Below, in pieces: positions 32,222 to 40,932 of a stretch of 64,000 nt of DNA; position 1 is the stretch's first letter; each line of letters opens with the position of its first letter. A program made the position numbers and the translations under genes. The stretch covers positions 6,116,001 to 6,180,000 of the forward strand of contig NZ_CP050177.1 in the NCBI RefSeq assembly GCF_011694815.1, written 5' to 3'. Under the pieces are notes generated by a model. That model did not search any database, was not told where the DNA came from, and saw only the letters and a list, made by a program, of their open reading frames with translations. The stretch comes from Streptomyces liangshanensis (GTDB lineage Bacteria > Actinomycetota > Actinomycetes > Streptomycetales > Streptomycetaceae).

Positions 32222-33493
32222 TTACACCGTGGCGGTGCGCGCGGACTCGCCGGCGACGGCGGGCGGGGTGGGCAGGGCGGCGGGGCCCGGAATGGTGGCC
32301 GCCAGGCTGGGGGACCCGGTGTCGACGCCTACGGTGCCGACGGCCACGGCGTCCACCGACCCGGCGTCCACGGGCACGTTGACCGGCACCACATCAGCCC
32401 CCGTCACGTTCGTGTGGTCCACCGGGCGGCGCCGCGACGCGAGCCAGATGGCGGCGGAGGCGGCGACGAGCAGGATCGCCACGACGGTGACGCCCCAGGT
32501 GCCGTGACCGGTCAGGTACTCCGCGCCGGCGGCGACCAGGCCCGCCGCGGGCAGCGTCAGCCCCCAGGCGACGAACATCCGGGTCGCGGTCGACCAGCGC
32601 ACGACCCCGCCCTTGCGCCCCAGTCCCGCGCCCATCACGGCGCCGGAGCACGACTGCGTGGTGGAGAGCGAGAAGCCGAGGTGGGAGGAGGCCAGGATGA
32701 CCGTCGCCGCGCTGGTCTGGGCCGCGAAGCCCTGCTGCGGGCGCAGGTCGGTGAGGCCGGTGCCCATGGTCTTGATGATGCGCCAGCCACCGAGGTACGT
32801 GCCGAGCGCGATCGCCGTGCCCGCGGAGACGATGACCCACAGCGGCGGGTTGGAGCCGGGGGAGAGGACCCCGCCGGTGACGAGCGCCAGCGTGATGACG
32901 CCCATCGTCTTCTGCGCGTCGTTGGTGCCGTGGGCGAGGGAGACGAGCCCGGCGGAGGCGATCTGCCCGGCCCGGAAGCCCTTGGCGGTGGCCTTCTCGT
33001 CCGTACGGGCGCTGATGCGGTACGTCAGCCGCGTGGCGAGCATGGCCGCGAGCCCGGCGACGACTGGCGCGGCGAGCGCCGGGATGAGGACTTTGGTGAT
33101 GACCACGCCGCCGTTGACACCGGAGGCGCCGACGGACATCAGGGTGGCGCCGATGAGGCCGCCGAACAGGGCGTGGGAGGAACTCGACGGGAGTCCCAGG
33201 AGCCACGTGAAGAGATTCCAGATGATCGCGCCGACCAGCGCCGCGAAGATCACTTCGGTACGGATGCCCGACTCGTTGATGAGTCCGCCGGAGATCGTCT
33301 TGGCGACCTCCACGGACAGGAACGCGCCGACGAGATTCAGGACGGCGGACATCGCCACCGCGGTCTTGGGCTTCAGGGCGCCGGTCGAGATGGTCGTCGC
33401 CATCGCGTTGGCGGTGTCGTGGAAACCGTTCGTGAAATCGAACACGAGAGCCGTCGCGATCACGATCGCGAGGAGCAGCGTGAAGTGTTCCAT
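32222..33493 (-). CDS. Low-affinity inorganic phosphate transporter, Pit family
   Basis: 423-residue membrane carrier importing metal-phosphate with protons. Duplicated Pit signature: ATALVFDFTNGFHDTANAMATTI near residue 13 and GLVSLAHGTNDAQKTMGVI near residue 195; GLPSSSSHALFGGLIGA is the conserved intermediate loop. The C-terminal 75 residues after the last helix are a disordered Val/Pro/Thr tail. ATG 33493. A PHO-box array begins 30 bases upstream, so PhoP regulation under phosphate limitation is expected; the orthologue in S. coelicolor is, as I recall, pitH2. Confidence 0.92.
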   Translation of the reverse strand: MEHFTLLLAIVIATALVFDFTNGFHDTANAMATTISTGALKPKTAVAMSAVLNLVGAFLSVEVAKTISGGLINESGIRTEVIFAALVGAIIWNLFTWLLGLPSSSSHALFGGLIGATLMSVGASGVNGGVVITKVLIPALAAPVVAGLAAMLATRLTYRISARTDEKATAKGFRAGQIASAGLVSLAHGTNDAQKTMGVITLALVTGGVLSPGSNPPLWVIVSAGTAIALGTYLGGWRIIKTMGTGLTDLRPQQGFAAQTSAATVILASSHLGFSLSTTQSCSGAVMGAGLGRKGGVVRWSTATRMFVAWGLTLPAAGLVAAGAEYLTGHGTWGVTVVAILLVAASAAIWLASRRRPVDHTNVTGADVVPVNVPVDAGSVDAVAVGTVGVDTGSPSLAATIPGPAALPTPPAVAGESARTATV

Positions 33494-33522
33494 TTACCCA
33501 GGCAATCGTTCGACGTCGGTGG

Positions 33523-33563
33523 CCACGGTGAACGTAAGGATGCAGGGTGAACGGGAGGTTAAC
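33523..33563 (-). promoter_or_regulatory. PHO boxes (PhoP binding site) before the Pit gene
   Basis: On the minus strand, three 11-base direct repeats: GTTAACCTCCC (33553-33563), GTTCACCCTGC (33542-33552) and, eight bases on, GTTCACCGTGG (33523-33533). They match the Streptomyces consensus G(T/G)TCAYYYR(G/C)G at 11-base phasing. The site also lies 100 bases before the divergent aldolase gene. Confidence 0.8.
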
Positions 33564-33662
33564 TGAGGAGGTACTCGGGGTGTCTCTCCTGAATGACTCC
33601 CCGGCCCCCCGGATCCGTTGTCCGACCTGCCCTTTTTCCACCCCGCCTGACAGGATCGTCAT

Positions 33663-34358
33663 ATGACGGATCATCTGACCGGACGGGCCGCGGAGCGCCC
33701 CGCCGAAGGGCACGACGACGCGCGGGACCGGGCCTGGGCGGAGCTGGTCGCGACCGCCCGCAGGACCACCGCCGAAGGGCTTGTCGTGGGGACGTCCGGC
33801 AACGTCTCCGTACGCGTCGGGGACGAGGTGCTCGTCACCCCGAGCGGGGTGCCCTACGACCGCCTCACGCCCGGGGACCTGCTCGCCGTCGACCTCGCGG
33901 GCCGCCGGGTCTCCGGCCGTCTCGCCCCGACCAGCGAACTGCCGCTCCACCTGGAGATCTACCGCACCACGGACGCCACGGCCGTCGTCCACACGCACGC
34001 CGTCCACGCCACCGCCGTCTCGACGCTCGTCACCGAACTGCCGCTGATCCACTACATGGCGGCGGCCCTCGGCGGCCCGGTGCGGGTCGCCCCCTACGCG
34101 ACGTACGGCACCCCCGAACTGGCCGCCCACATGCGCGACGCCCTGCGCGACCGCACGGGCTGCCTGCTCCGCAACCACGGCACCGTCACCTACGGCGACT
34201 CGCTGGACCGGGCGTACGACCGCACGGCCCAGCTGGAGTGGATGTGCCGCGTCTGGCTCACCGCCTCCTCCGTCCCCGGTCACGCCCCCGCCCTGCTCTC
34301 CGAGGCCCAGGTCGCCGAGGTCGGCGAGAAGCTCAAGGGGTACGGCCAGAAGCCCTGA
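33663..34358 (+). CDS. Class II aldolase/adducin family protein (fuculose-phosphate aldolase-like)
   Basis: 231-residue zinc-dependent aldolase. The nucleotide-like opening GLVVGTSGNVSVRVGDEVLVTPSGVPY is diagnostic, and zinc ligands are in VVHTHAVHA (two His) with a third in LLRNHGTV. Catalytic Glu is in TSELPLHLEIY. Members cleave L-fuculose-, L-rhamnulose- or other sugar phosphates, or act on 5-methylthioribulose-type substrates. ATG with a weak AGGA upstream. Not part of an obvious operon; the next gene follows 84 bases on. Confidence 0.87.
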   Translation: MTDHLTGRAAERPAEGHDDARDRAWAELVATARRTTAEGLVVGTSGNVSVRVGDEVLVTPSGVPYDRLTPGDLLAVDLAGRRVSGRLAPTSELPLHLEIYRTTDATAVVHTHAVHATAVSTLVTELPLIHYMAAALGGPVRVAPYATYGTPELAAHMRDALRDRTGCLLRNHGTVTYGDSLDRAYDRTAQLEWMCRVWLTASSVPGHAPALLSEAQVAEVGEKLKGYGQKP

Positions 34359-34442
34359 GCCCGCCCGGTCGCCGCCCCGGTCCGCGGCCCTGACGGCCCA
34401 CGCCCGGTGGCCGTCCGCCGCCGCCGTACCGACACTGAGAAG

Positions 34443-35570
34443 ATGCGCCCGGCAACTGTGACGGCAGCGGCCGTCTCCACACTCATCGGTGTCGGCGCGG
34501 CCGCGGTGGCGGCCGGCCGGTACGCCAGCGATGCCGCGCTCAAGGCATCGCCCGGGCGCCCCCTGCCCGGCGACCCCTGGCTGACCGTGCACGCCACGGC
34601 CGCCGGACACGTCACCCTCACCCGCTGCCTCGCGTCCGTACGGCCCGGCACCTACGGCCTGGAGGCCCCGGGCCTGCACGCGGTCGTCGGGCCCGTCCTC
34701 GACGGGGAGGCACGCGACGCCCACACCGTCGTCCGGCGCCTGGAACGCGTCGGCCACGGCACGCTCGCCCCCGGCGCGCGCGTCCGTCTCACCCCCCGGC
34801 TGCACAGCGGCGACCCCACCACGGCCCTGGGGATCGACCACAAAGAGGTGCTGATCCCGGGTGAACTGGGCGCTTTGCCCGCGTGGTTCGTCCCCGGCGC
34901 CCGCGAGACCTGGGTGATCACCGCGCACGGCCTGGGCGCCACCCGCGAGCACCCGCTGAACCTCCTGCCGTTCCTCACCGGCCGGCAGTTCCCGGTCCTC
35001 GACCTCGCCTACCGCGGCGACGCGGGCGCGCCCCGGTCCCCGGACGGCCTCGGGCACCTCGGCGACTCCGAATGGCACGACCTCGACGCGGCGATCCGCT
35101 ACGCCGTCCGGTACGGCGCCGAGCGGGTGATCCTGTACGGCTGGTCGACCGGCGCCTCCATGGCGCTGCGCGCCGCCGCGGACTCCACGCTCACCGCGCG
35201 GATCTCCGGCCTCGTCCTGGACTCGCCGGTCCTCGACTGGGAGACCACGCTCCGGGCGCTCGCCTCGGCCCGCGGCGTCCCCGCGGCGCTGATGCCGCTC
35301 GCGGTCAGGGCCGCCCAGGGGAGCACCGGGCTCCACGGGAACCGGCTGCGCCAGGCCGCGGACCCCCGGAACCTCCGGGTCCCGACCCTGATCTTCCACG
35401 GCCCCGGCGACACCCTCGCGCCCTGGGAGCCCGCCCGCGCGCTCGCCGCCCACCGACCGGAACTGATCGCCCTTCATCCCGTCGCGCACGCCCCGCACGG
35501 CGCGATGTGGAACGCCGACCCGGAGGACTACGAGGAAACCCTCCGCCGGTTCCTCGTGCCCCTGATGTAG
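34443..35570 (+). CDS. Alpha/beta hydrolase with N-terminal membrane anchor
   Basis: 375-residue protein. An uncleaved hydrophobic N-terminus (VTAAAVSTLIGVGAAAVAAG) suggests membrane attachment. The hydrolase fold starts near residue 155: nucleophile Ser in LYGWSTGASMAL, acid Asp in IFHGPGDTLAPWEPA, and His in VAHAPHGAMW. This C-terminal half resembles serine aminopeptidase/S33-like hydrolases. Substrate unknown. ATG 34443 has a GAGAAG tract directly before it; GTG 34407 is an alternative. Confidence 0.82.
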   Translation: MRPATVTAAAVSTLIGVGAAAVAAGRYASDAALKASPGRPLPGDPWLTVHATAAGHVTLTRCLASVRPGTYGLEAPGLHAVVGPVLDGEARDAHTVVRRLERVGHGTLAPGARVRLTPRLHSGDPTTALGIDHKEVLIPGELGALPAWFVPGARETWVITAHGLGATREHPLNLLPFLTGRQFPVLDLAYRGDAGAPRSPDGLGHLGDSEWHDLDAAIRYAVRYGAERVILYGWSTGASMALRAAADSTLTARISGLVLDSPVLDWETTLRALASARGVPAALMPLAVRAAQGSTGLHGNRLRQAADPRNLRVPTLIFHGPGDTLAPWEPARALAAHRPELIALHPVAHAPHGAMWNADPEDYEETLRRFLVPLM

Positions 35571-35759
35571 CGGACGCCCCACCCCCACATCCCGTCCCCG
35601 GACCCGTCCCACGCCCTGCCCCACGAGACTCCGGAAGCGCGCTTTCACCCCATCCGTACCGCTCCGTTGGCCTCGTCGGAGGGGCTCTCCCCACCGGTCC
35701 AGGAGCGAGGGAAGAGGTTCCGTTTGGGCTTTCGGGCAGTCACCGGGAAGACTGCCCCC

Positions 35760-37181
35760 GTGACGTCCCGAAAGCCTGATGAGCAATTGGCGCGCAACTC
35801 CAGACTCCGACTTGTCACCCCGAGGCCGTTGACCACGGCACGACGGGCTGTGACCGACGGGCGCAGCCGCCCCGCACCCCGGCCGCCCGAGGGCACTCCG
35901 CCTCCGGCGGAGCTGGCCCGCCAGGCGAGGGCCGTCCTCGCCGACGCCGTACGGATCGCCCGCTGGGCGGCCGTCGACCGCGACCCCGGAGCGGGGCATC
36001 TCGCCGCGCACACCCAGGAACGGGCCTCGGCCGCGCTGGAGTTGACGGCGGAACAGGTCCGCGCGAGCTGGGACCGCGCCCGGCTGGCCGGACTGGTCGA
36101 GCTGCACGGCGGGACCGTGCGCCCCGGCTGGCGGCTCCAGGCCTGGGACCGCGACGACAGCGCTGTCCTGCGCGGCTGGGTGGCGCTCTTCGACGCCTGG
36201 TCGCTCGTCCACCCCGCCCCCGAGGACGTCGCCCCCGCGACCGTCGCCGAGGTCGTCGAGGCCGTCCCGCAGGTGCTCTCCCTGCTCCAGCTCTCCGCGG
36301 GACCCGTGACCGCGCCGGCGCTGCTGGACCTGCTCCAGCAGCGCGTGGCCGAACTCCACGAGGAGCGCTGCGAGGTACCGGAGGTGGCGTACGGCCCCGA
36401 GGGCGCCGAGGCTCCGGACGTCCCCGGTGCCTCCGACGTCTCCGACGTCTCCGACGAGGAACTGCTGCCGCCGCTCCTCGACTGGGCCCTGGAGGGCCTG
36501 GCCGCCGTCGGCGCGCTGACGCTGGGCAAGGGCCAGGCGACCCTCACCCCCCTCGGCAACTGGGCGGTGTGGGTCAAGCTGGAGCAGATCTGCGTCGCCG
36601 CGCAGAGCCCCGCCGGCAACATCGAGCAGAACGCCCAGGACATGCTGCGCGGTTGCGCCCGGCTCACCCCGGGTCCCGCACGGGCCGAGTACCGGGCCTG
36701 GCTCGCCGCGCGCACCGTCGGGAGCGCCATCACCGAACTGCTCGCCGTCGCGCGCGGGGAGGACGCGCTGCTGCGCGGCCTCGCCTTCGAGGCGCTGCGG
36801 GTCGTCGGAGCGCCCGCCGAGCCGTCGGTGCGGGCCGCCGTGAACGACACGTCCCTGCGGCCGTACGCGCTCCTGTGGCTCGCCGAGTACGAGGGCGCCG
36901 ACCCCGACGACGCCGCCGACGTCCTGACCCGTGAGGAGTCGACCTGGCTCTGGGTGGACACCGCCGCGGCCGTCGCCGACCACGGCGAGACCGACCTGCT
37001 CGTCCGGCACCTGGAGTCCGCCGTGCAGGGCACGGTGCCCGCCCTGCTCAGGGAGGTCAGGGCCATCGGCCATCCCCGTACGGTCCAGGTCCTGGTCGCC
37101 CTCGCCGCCGCGCACCCCGACCCGGCCCTCGCCAAGGCCGTGCGCCGGGCCGCGTTCCAGGTCCACACCGGAGGCGCCTGA
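35760..37181 (+). CDS. Hypothetical protein, winged-helix and HEAT-like features
   Basis: 473 residues from GTG 35760, chosen because GGGAAG stands nine bases before it; true start uncertain (GTG 35850 also possible). The N-terminal third (ERASAALELTAEQVRASWDRARLAGLVELHGGTVRPG) looks like a winged helix. The C-terminal third has alpha-helical repeats ending in LIRE-type segments (EDALLRGLAFEALRVVGAP, PALLREVRAIGHPRTVQVLVALAAAHPDPALAKAV), as in HEAT repeats. No membrane segment or catalytic motif. Not recognised as a named family. Confidence 0.7.
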   Translation: MTSRKPDEQLARNSRLRLVTPRPLTTARRAVTDGRSRPAPRPPEGTPPPAELARQARAVLADAVRIARWAAVDRDPGAGHLAAHTQERASAALELTAEQVRASWDRARLAGLVELHGGTVRPGWRLQAWDRDDSAVLRGWVALFDAWSLVHPAPEDVAPATVAEVVEAVPQVLSLLQLSAGPVTAPALLDLLQQRVAELHEERCEVPEVAYGPEGAEAPDVPGASDVSDVSDEELLPPLLDWALEGLAAVGALTLGKGQATLTPLGNWAVWVKLEQICVAAQSPAGNIEQNAQDMLRGCARLTPGPARAEYRAWLAARTVGSAITELLAVARGEDALLRGLAFEALRVVGAPAEPSVRAAVNDTSLRPYALLWLAEYEGADPDDAADVLTREESTWLWVDTAAAVADHGETDLLVRHLESAVQGTVPALLREVRAIGHPRTVQVLVALAAAHPDPALAKAVRRAAFQVHTGGA

Positions 37182-37200
37182 ACGGCGCCCCTCCCGGCAT

Positions 37201-37219
37201 CCCCGCCCGTCCGGCGGGG
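37201..37219. terminator. Short convergent-junction hairpin
   Basis: CCCCGCC-CGTCC-GGCGGGG: seven-base stem with a five-base loop, between genes ending at 37181 (plus) and 37229 (minus). Its CCCGTCCGGCGG is also the core of the dispersed element read on the other strand. A wider GGCGCCCC/GGGGCGCC pair encloses part of it. Confidence 0.55.
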
Positions 37220-37228
37220 CGCCCCGGC

Positions 37229-37636
37229 TCAGCCGGCCGGGGCGGCGCTGGGGGAGTACGTCCCGAAGCTCCATACGTTCCCCTCCGCGTCGCGTGCCAG
37301 GTAGTCCCGGGACCCGTAGTCCTGGTCGGTGGGCGGCATCAGGATCTCCACGCCGTGCTCCACGGCCCGGGCGTGGTGCGCGTCCACGTCCTCGATCACC
37401 ACGTAGATCCCCACCGGCCCCGAATCCGCCAGCGCCCGCGCGAAGACGCCCTCCCGGCCCCGGGAACCCAGCATCACCATTCCGTTGCCACAGGCCAGTT
37501 CCGCGTGGAGCACGGTGCCGTCCTCGCCCTCGTACACCCGCACCTCGGTGAAGCCGAAGCCCTCCGTCAGGGTCCGCAGGGCGGCCTTCGCGTCCTTGTA
37601 CAGGACGGTCGGGAAGATGCTCGGGTCGCCGGCCAT
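37229..37636 (-). CDS. VOC-superfamily (glyoxalase/bleomycin resistance-like) protein
   Basis: 135-residue small protein of paired beta-alpha-beta-beta-beta modules: IFPTVLYKDAKAALRTLTEGFGFTEVRVYEG... and YVVIEDVDAHHARAVEHGVEIL...DYGSRDYLARDAEGNVWSFGTY. Such PhnB-like proteins act as dioxygenases, glyoxalases or antibiotic-binding dimers; the metal ligands here cannot be fixed by eye. ATG 37636 is preceded by AAGGAG at nine bases, a good ribosome site. Confidence 0.85.
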   Translation of the reverse strand: MAGDPSIFPTVLYKDAKAALRTLTEGFGFTEVRVYEGEDGTVLHAELACGNGMVMLGSRGREGVFARALADSGPVGIYVVIEDVDAHHARAVEHGVEILMPPTDQDYGSRDYLARDAEGNVWSFGTYSPSAAPAG

Positions 37637-37690
37637 GCCGATCACTCCTTCGTACGGGCGCGCTCGTACGGACACGCTGTCGAATGTGAC

Positions 37691-38476
37691 GTGGATCTCA
37701 GTCTGGCACCCGGCACTGACAACGCCCCCCGACCGCCCGGCGACACGGCGGCCGGCCGACGGCGCCGGGGCCGTACCCGGCTGTTGACTGGGGCGGTGAC
37801 CGCTCCGACCGGCGGGCGTCTCGCGCTCGCCTTCCTCCCGGCCCTCCTCGCCCTCCCCCTCGTGACCGCCGCCCACCACGCCCGCCCCGCGCCCTTCGGC
37901 GACCACCTGCGGACGTACCGCACCGCCCCCGGAGCCCTTGTCGGCCCGGAACCCGTCCCGCGCGCCGCGGCCGCCCGCGTGGAGGCACGCGACCCGCGCA
38001 CCGGCGCCCTGCGCTGGACCCACGGACGCGACGGCAGCCGGCCCGTGGCCCTCGCCGCGGTCCCCGGCCACGTCTTCGCGCTCTGGAGCGACGGCCTGGT
38101 CACCGACACCGAGCGCGCGGCGGGCACGTCCGTCCGCTGGCACCGCGCCGTCCCCGACCTGACCACCCCCGGAGCCCTGCTGCCCCTCGGCGCCGGGGAC
38201 CGGATGCTCGCCGTCGTGACCCCCCGCCGCATCGCCGCCTACCGCACCGCCGACGGCGACCTGCGCTGGGTGCTGCCCGCCGCCGAGGGCTGCGCCTTCG
38301 CCCCCGGCCGCCAGGCCCGTACCCGGGGCGTGCTGCTGGTCGCGCAGCCCTGCCGCGCGGGCGGCCCGTGGACCACCGGGGTGATCGCCGTGGACGCCCT
38401 GGGGCGGATCACCCCGGGCCGCACCCCGCTCGCCAACGAACCCCGGCCAGACAAAGCAGTTGCGGCGCCCCGCTAG
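37691..38476 (+). CDS. Putative membrane-anchored PQQ-like beta-propeller protein
   Basis: 261 residues from GTG 37691 (other in-frame starts at 37784 and 37796 are equally possible). A hydrophobic stretch GRLALAFLPALLALPLVTAAH anchors or exports the protein. The rest contains PQQ-like repeats (ARDPRTGALRWTHGRDGSRPVALAAVPGHVFALW, AYRTADGDLRWVLPAAEGCAF). Too short for a complete propeller. Function unknown. Its stop overlaps the -10 box of the leader ORF preceding the ABC-F gene. Confidence 0.6.
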   Translation: MDLSLAPGTDNAPRPPGDTAAGRRRRGRTRLLTGAVTAPTGGRLALAFLPALLALPLVTAAHHARPAPFGDHLRTYRTAPGALVGPEPVPRAAAARVEARDPRTGALRWTHGRDGSRPVALAAVPGHVFALWSDGLVTDTERAAGTSVRWHRAVPDLTTPGALLPLGAGDRMLAVVTPRRIAAYRTADGDLRWVLPAAEGCAFAPGRQARTRGVLLVAQPCRAGGPWTTGVIAVDALGRITPGRTPLANEPRPDKAVAAPR

Positions 38477-38480
38477 ACTG
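38475..38480 (+). promoter_or_regulatory. Predicted -10 box for a leaderless leader ORF
   Basis: TAGACT, seven bases before ATG 38488, the distance at which transcription would begin on or next to the start codon. No convincing -35 is seen at 17-19 bases. Confidence 0.4.
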
Positions 38481-38487
38481 GGGGCTA

Positions 38488-38511
38488 TGGCACTTCTCCT
38501 TGTGCATTAGC
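38488..38511 (+). CDS. Seven-residue leader peptide of the ABC-F gene
   Basis: ATG GCA CTT CTC CTT GTG CAT TAG encodes MALLLVH, 63 bases before the ABC-F start. ABC-F antibiotic-resistance genes in Gram-positive bacteria are often controlled by stalling on such short leader peptides. Seen directly: the ORF, a GGGGGC tract and a -10-like box upstream. Regulation by stalling is inferred. Confidence 0.5.
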
Positions 38512-38574
38512 CGGCGTCGAAGACTCTCCTCCGCCTGCCCTCTTCCGCCGTCCATACCGCCTTGGAGTCTTTCC

Positions 38575-40173
38575 GTGATCACCGCAACCGGCGTAGAACT
38601 GCGCGCCGGCGCCCGCGTCCTCATCGAGTCCGCCTCGTTCCGCATCGCCAAGGGGGACCGCATCGGTCTCGTCGGGCGCAACGGCGCGGGCAAGACGACC
38701 CTCACCAAGTGCCTCGCCGGCGAGGGGATCCCGGCCGCCGGGACCATCACCCGCTCCGGCGAGGTCGGCTACCTCCCGCAGGACCCGCGCACCGGCGACC
38801 TCGACGTCCTCGCCCGCGACCGTGTCCTGTCCGCCCGTGACCTCGACTCGGTCCTGCGCAAGATGCGGGAGAACGAGGAGCGGATGTCCAACGGCCAGGG
38901 CGCCACCCGCGAGAAGGCGATGCGGAAGTACGAGCGCCTGGAGACCGAGTTCCTCACCAAGGGCGGGTACGCCGCCGAGGCCGAGGCCGCCACCATCGCC
39001 GCCGCGCTGGGCCTGCCCGACCGGGTGCTCGGCCAGCCCCTCCACACCCTCTCCGGTGGTCAGCGCCGCCGGATCGAGCTCGCCCGCATCCTGTTCTCCG
39101 ACGCGGACACCCTGCTCCTCGACGAGCCCACCAACCACCTGGACGCCGACTCCATCGTCTGGCTGCGCGACTACCTCAAGAGCTACCGCGGCGGTTTCAT
39201 CGTGATCTCCCACGATGTCGAGCTGGTCGAGACGGTCGTCAACAAGGTCTTCTACCTGGACGCCAACCGCGCCCAGATCGACGTCTACAACATGGGCTGG
39301 AAGCTCTACCAGCAGCAGCGCGAGTCGGACGAGAAGCGCCGCAAGCGCGAGCGGGCCAACGCCGAGAAGAAGGCCGCGACCCTGAACTCGCAGGCCGACA
39401 AGATGCGCGCGAAGGCCACCAAGACCGTCGCCGCGCAGAACATGGCCCGCCGCGCCGAGCGGCTCCTGTCGGGTCTGGAGCAGGTGCGCCAGTCCGACAA
39501 GGTCGCCAAGCTCCGCTTCCCCGAGCCCGCGCCCTGCGGCAAGACCCCGCTGACGGCGGAGGGCCTGTCCAAGTCGTACGGCTCGCTGGAGATCTTCACC
39601 GACGTCGACCTCGCGATCGACAAGGGCTCCCGGGTGGTCATCCTCGGCCTCAACGGCGCGGGCAAGACCACGCTGCTGCGGCTGCTGGCGGGGGTCGAGA
39701 AGCCCGACACCGGATCGGTCACCCCGGGCCACGGCCTGAAGCTCGGGTACTACGCGCAGGAGCACGAGACCCTGGACCCCGAGCGGTCCGTCCTGGAGAA
39801 CATGCGCTCCTCCGCGCCCGACCTGGACCTGGTCGAGGTCCGCAAGACGCTCGGCTCGTTCCTGTTCTCCGGGGACGACGTCGACAAGCCCGCCGGGGTC
39901 CTGTCCGGCGGCGAGAAGACCCGTCTCGCGCTGGCCACGCTGGTCGTCTCCGCGGCCAACGTGCTGCTGCTCGACGAGCCGACGAACAACCTCGACCCGG
40001 CCAGCCGCGAGGAGATCCTCGGGGCGCTGCGTACGTACAAGGGCGCCGTCATCCTCGTCACGCACGACGAGGGCGCGGTGCACGCGCTGGAGCCGGAGCG
40101 GATCATCCTGCTGCCCGACGGGGTCGAGGACCTCTGGGGCGCCGACTACGCGGACCTCGTGGCGCTCGCCTGA
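38575..40173 (+). CDS. ABC-F family ATP-binding protein
   Basis: 532-residue soluble ABC-F protein without membrane domains. Two nucleotide-binding domains: Walker A GRNGAGKTT (34-42) with signature LSGGQRRRIELAR and Walker B LLLDEPTNHLD; second Walker A GLNGAGKTTLL with LSGGEKTRLAL and LLLDEPTNNLD. Between them is the charged, helical P-site linker (RESDEKRRKRERANAEKKAATLNSQ split around residues 245-290). It binds the ribosomal E site and either rescues stalled ribosomes or protects against antibiotics. GTG 38575 follows TTGGAG by seven bases. The upstream leader ORF hints at antibiotic-responsive control. Confidence 0.92.
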   Translation: MITATGVELRAGARVLIESASFRIAKGDRIGLVGRNGAGKTTLTKCLAGEGIPAAGTITRSGEVGYLPQDPRTGDLDVLARDRVLSARDLDSVLRKMRENEERMSNGQGATREKAMRKYERLETEFLTKGGYAAEAEAATIAAALGLPDRVLGQPLHTLSGGQRRRIELARILFSDADTLLLDEPTNHLDADSIVWLRDYLKSYRGGFIVISHDVELVETVVNKVFYLDANRAQIDVYNMGWKLYQQQRESDEKRRKRERANAEKKAATLNSQADKMRAKATKTVAAQNMARRAERLLSGLEQVRQSDKVAKLRFPEPAPCGKTPLTAEGLSKSYGSLEIFTDVDLAIDKGSRVVILGLNGAGKTTLLRLLAGVEKPDTGSVTPGHGLKLGYYAQEHETLDPERSVLENMRSSAPDLDLVEVRKTLGSFLFSGDDVDKPAGVLSGGEKTRLALATLVVSAANVLLLDEPTNNLDPASREEILGALRTYKGAVILVTHDEGAVHALEPERIILLPDGVEDLWGADYADLVALA

Positions 40174-40198
40174 GCCTCCCGAGCCCCGCGTCCCCGTG

Positions 40199-40228
40199 GG
40201 TCGCGGCCGCCGTCCGGGGGCCGCGACC
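40199..40228 (+). terminator. Terminator of the ABC-F gene
   Basis: GGTCGCGGCC and exact complement GGCCGCGACC form a ten-base stem with a ten-base loop, 25 bases after the stop. Confidence 0.75.
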
Positions 40229-40231
40229 GGT

Positions 40232-40411
40232 GATCCGCCGCCGGTGATCCACTGCCGATGGATCATTCGGCTCAGCGGTGATCCTTCATCTGAGTGAGAC
40301 GGTCTCGTACTCCGGCGCGTCATGGGACGGACCGGACCGTACGCGCTCCCCCTCCTGGCCATTTTCCGACACCACCGCCCTGACCTGCGCCTTCGGTTAA
40401 AGAGCAGGTCA
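40232..40411 (+). promoter_or_regulatory. GATC cluster and inverted repeat upstream of gbn
   Basis: In the 409-base gap before gbn, GATC occurs at 40232, 40246, 40261 and 40280, four sites in 52 bases, and again at 40540. Three of them share GGTGATCC. Further on, TGACCTG (40381-40387) and CAGGTCA (40405-40411) form a seven-base inverted repeat spaced 17. No other gene is recognised in the gap. Gbn binds GATC-containing sequence, so autoregulation is suggested. Confidence 0.5.
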
Positions 40412-40582
40412 AGTGCGGCCGTCCGGGCGTCCGGAAATCACCTGGAATTCCGCAATCCGGACGCGCTCGGAGCGGGAAGCGCGCCGAAGCTCGTCGCACG
40501 GACCTTGCCGAATGGGTGGCCAGGACGGCGCCGAGGGGTGATCATGAGAAGTCCAGAGCGCACTTCCCACGAGGAGGCACGG

Positions 40583-40804
40583 GTGGCCGAGACTCTGAAG
40601 AAGGGCAGCCGGGTGACCGGCGCCGCGCGCGACAAGCTCGCGGCAGACCTGAAGAAGAAGTACGACAACGGTGCGAGCATCCGGGCACTGGCCGAAGAAA
40701 CGGGCCGTTCCTACGGATTCGTCCACCGGATGCTCAGCGAGTCCGGAGTCACGCTCCGGGGACGCGGTGGAGCGACGCGAGGCAAGAAGGCCGCTGCGGC
40801 CTGA
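40583..40804 (+). CDS. gbn: Gbn-like GATC-binding nucleoid-associated protein
   Basis: 73-residue basic DNA-binding protein. GTG 40583 has GAGGAGG five bases upstream. A helix-turn-helix of the Lsr2-tail/Hin-recombinase type covers YDNGASIRALAEETGRSYGFVHRMLSESGVTLRGRGG; the C-terminal TRGKKAAAA is a basic tail. The sequence agrees in size and content with SCO1839 (Gbn) of S. coelicolor, reported to bind GATC motifs genome-wide and influence development. Abundant, probably autoregulated (see GATC cluster). High Lys content at the N-terminus (KK at 6, KKK at 24) is typical. Confidence 0.85.
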   Translation: MAETLKKGSRVTGAARDKLAADLKKKYDNGASIRALAEETGRSYGFVHRMLSESGVTLRGRGGATRGKKAAAA

Positions 40805-40932
40805 CGACCGAGCGTGGCTCCTCCCGGCCGCCGGTTCGGCGGTGCCCACCCGGCCGACCTCCGTGTCGGCCTGGTGGTTACTGTGCAGTCACTTAGCTCG
40901 AACGGCTGACTGCCCGAACCGGAGGCGCCCCC

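Noticed and set aside
32394-37274. 1626-codon open frame on the minus strand
   Set aside because: Overlaps clear genes (Pit in another frame, aldolase, hydrolase and others antisense) and shows no recognisable domain.
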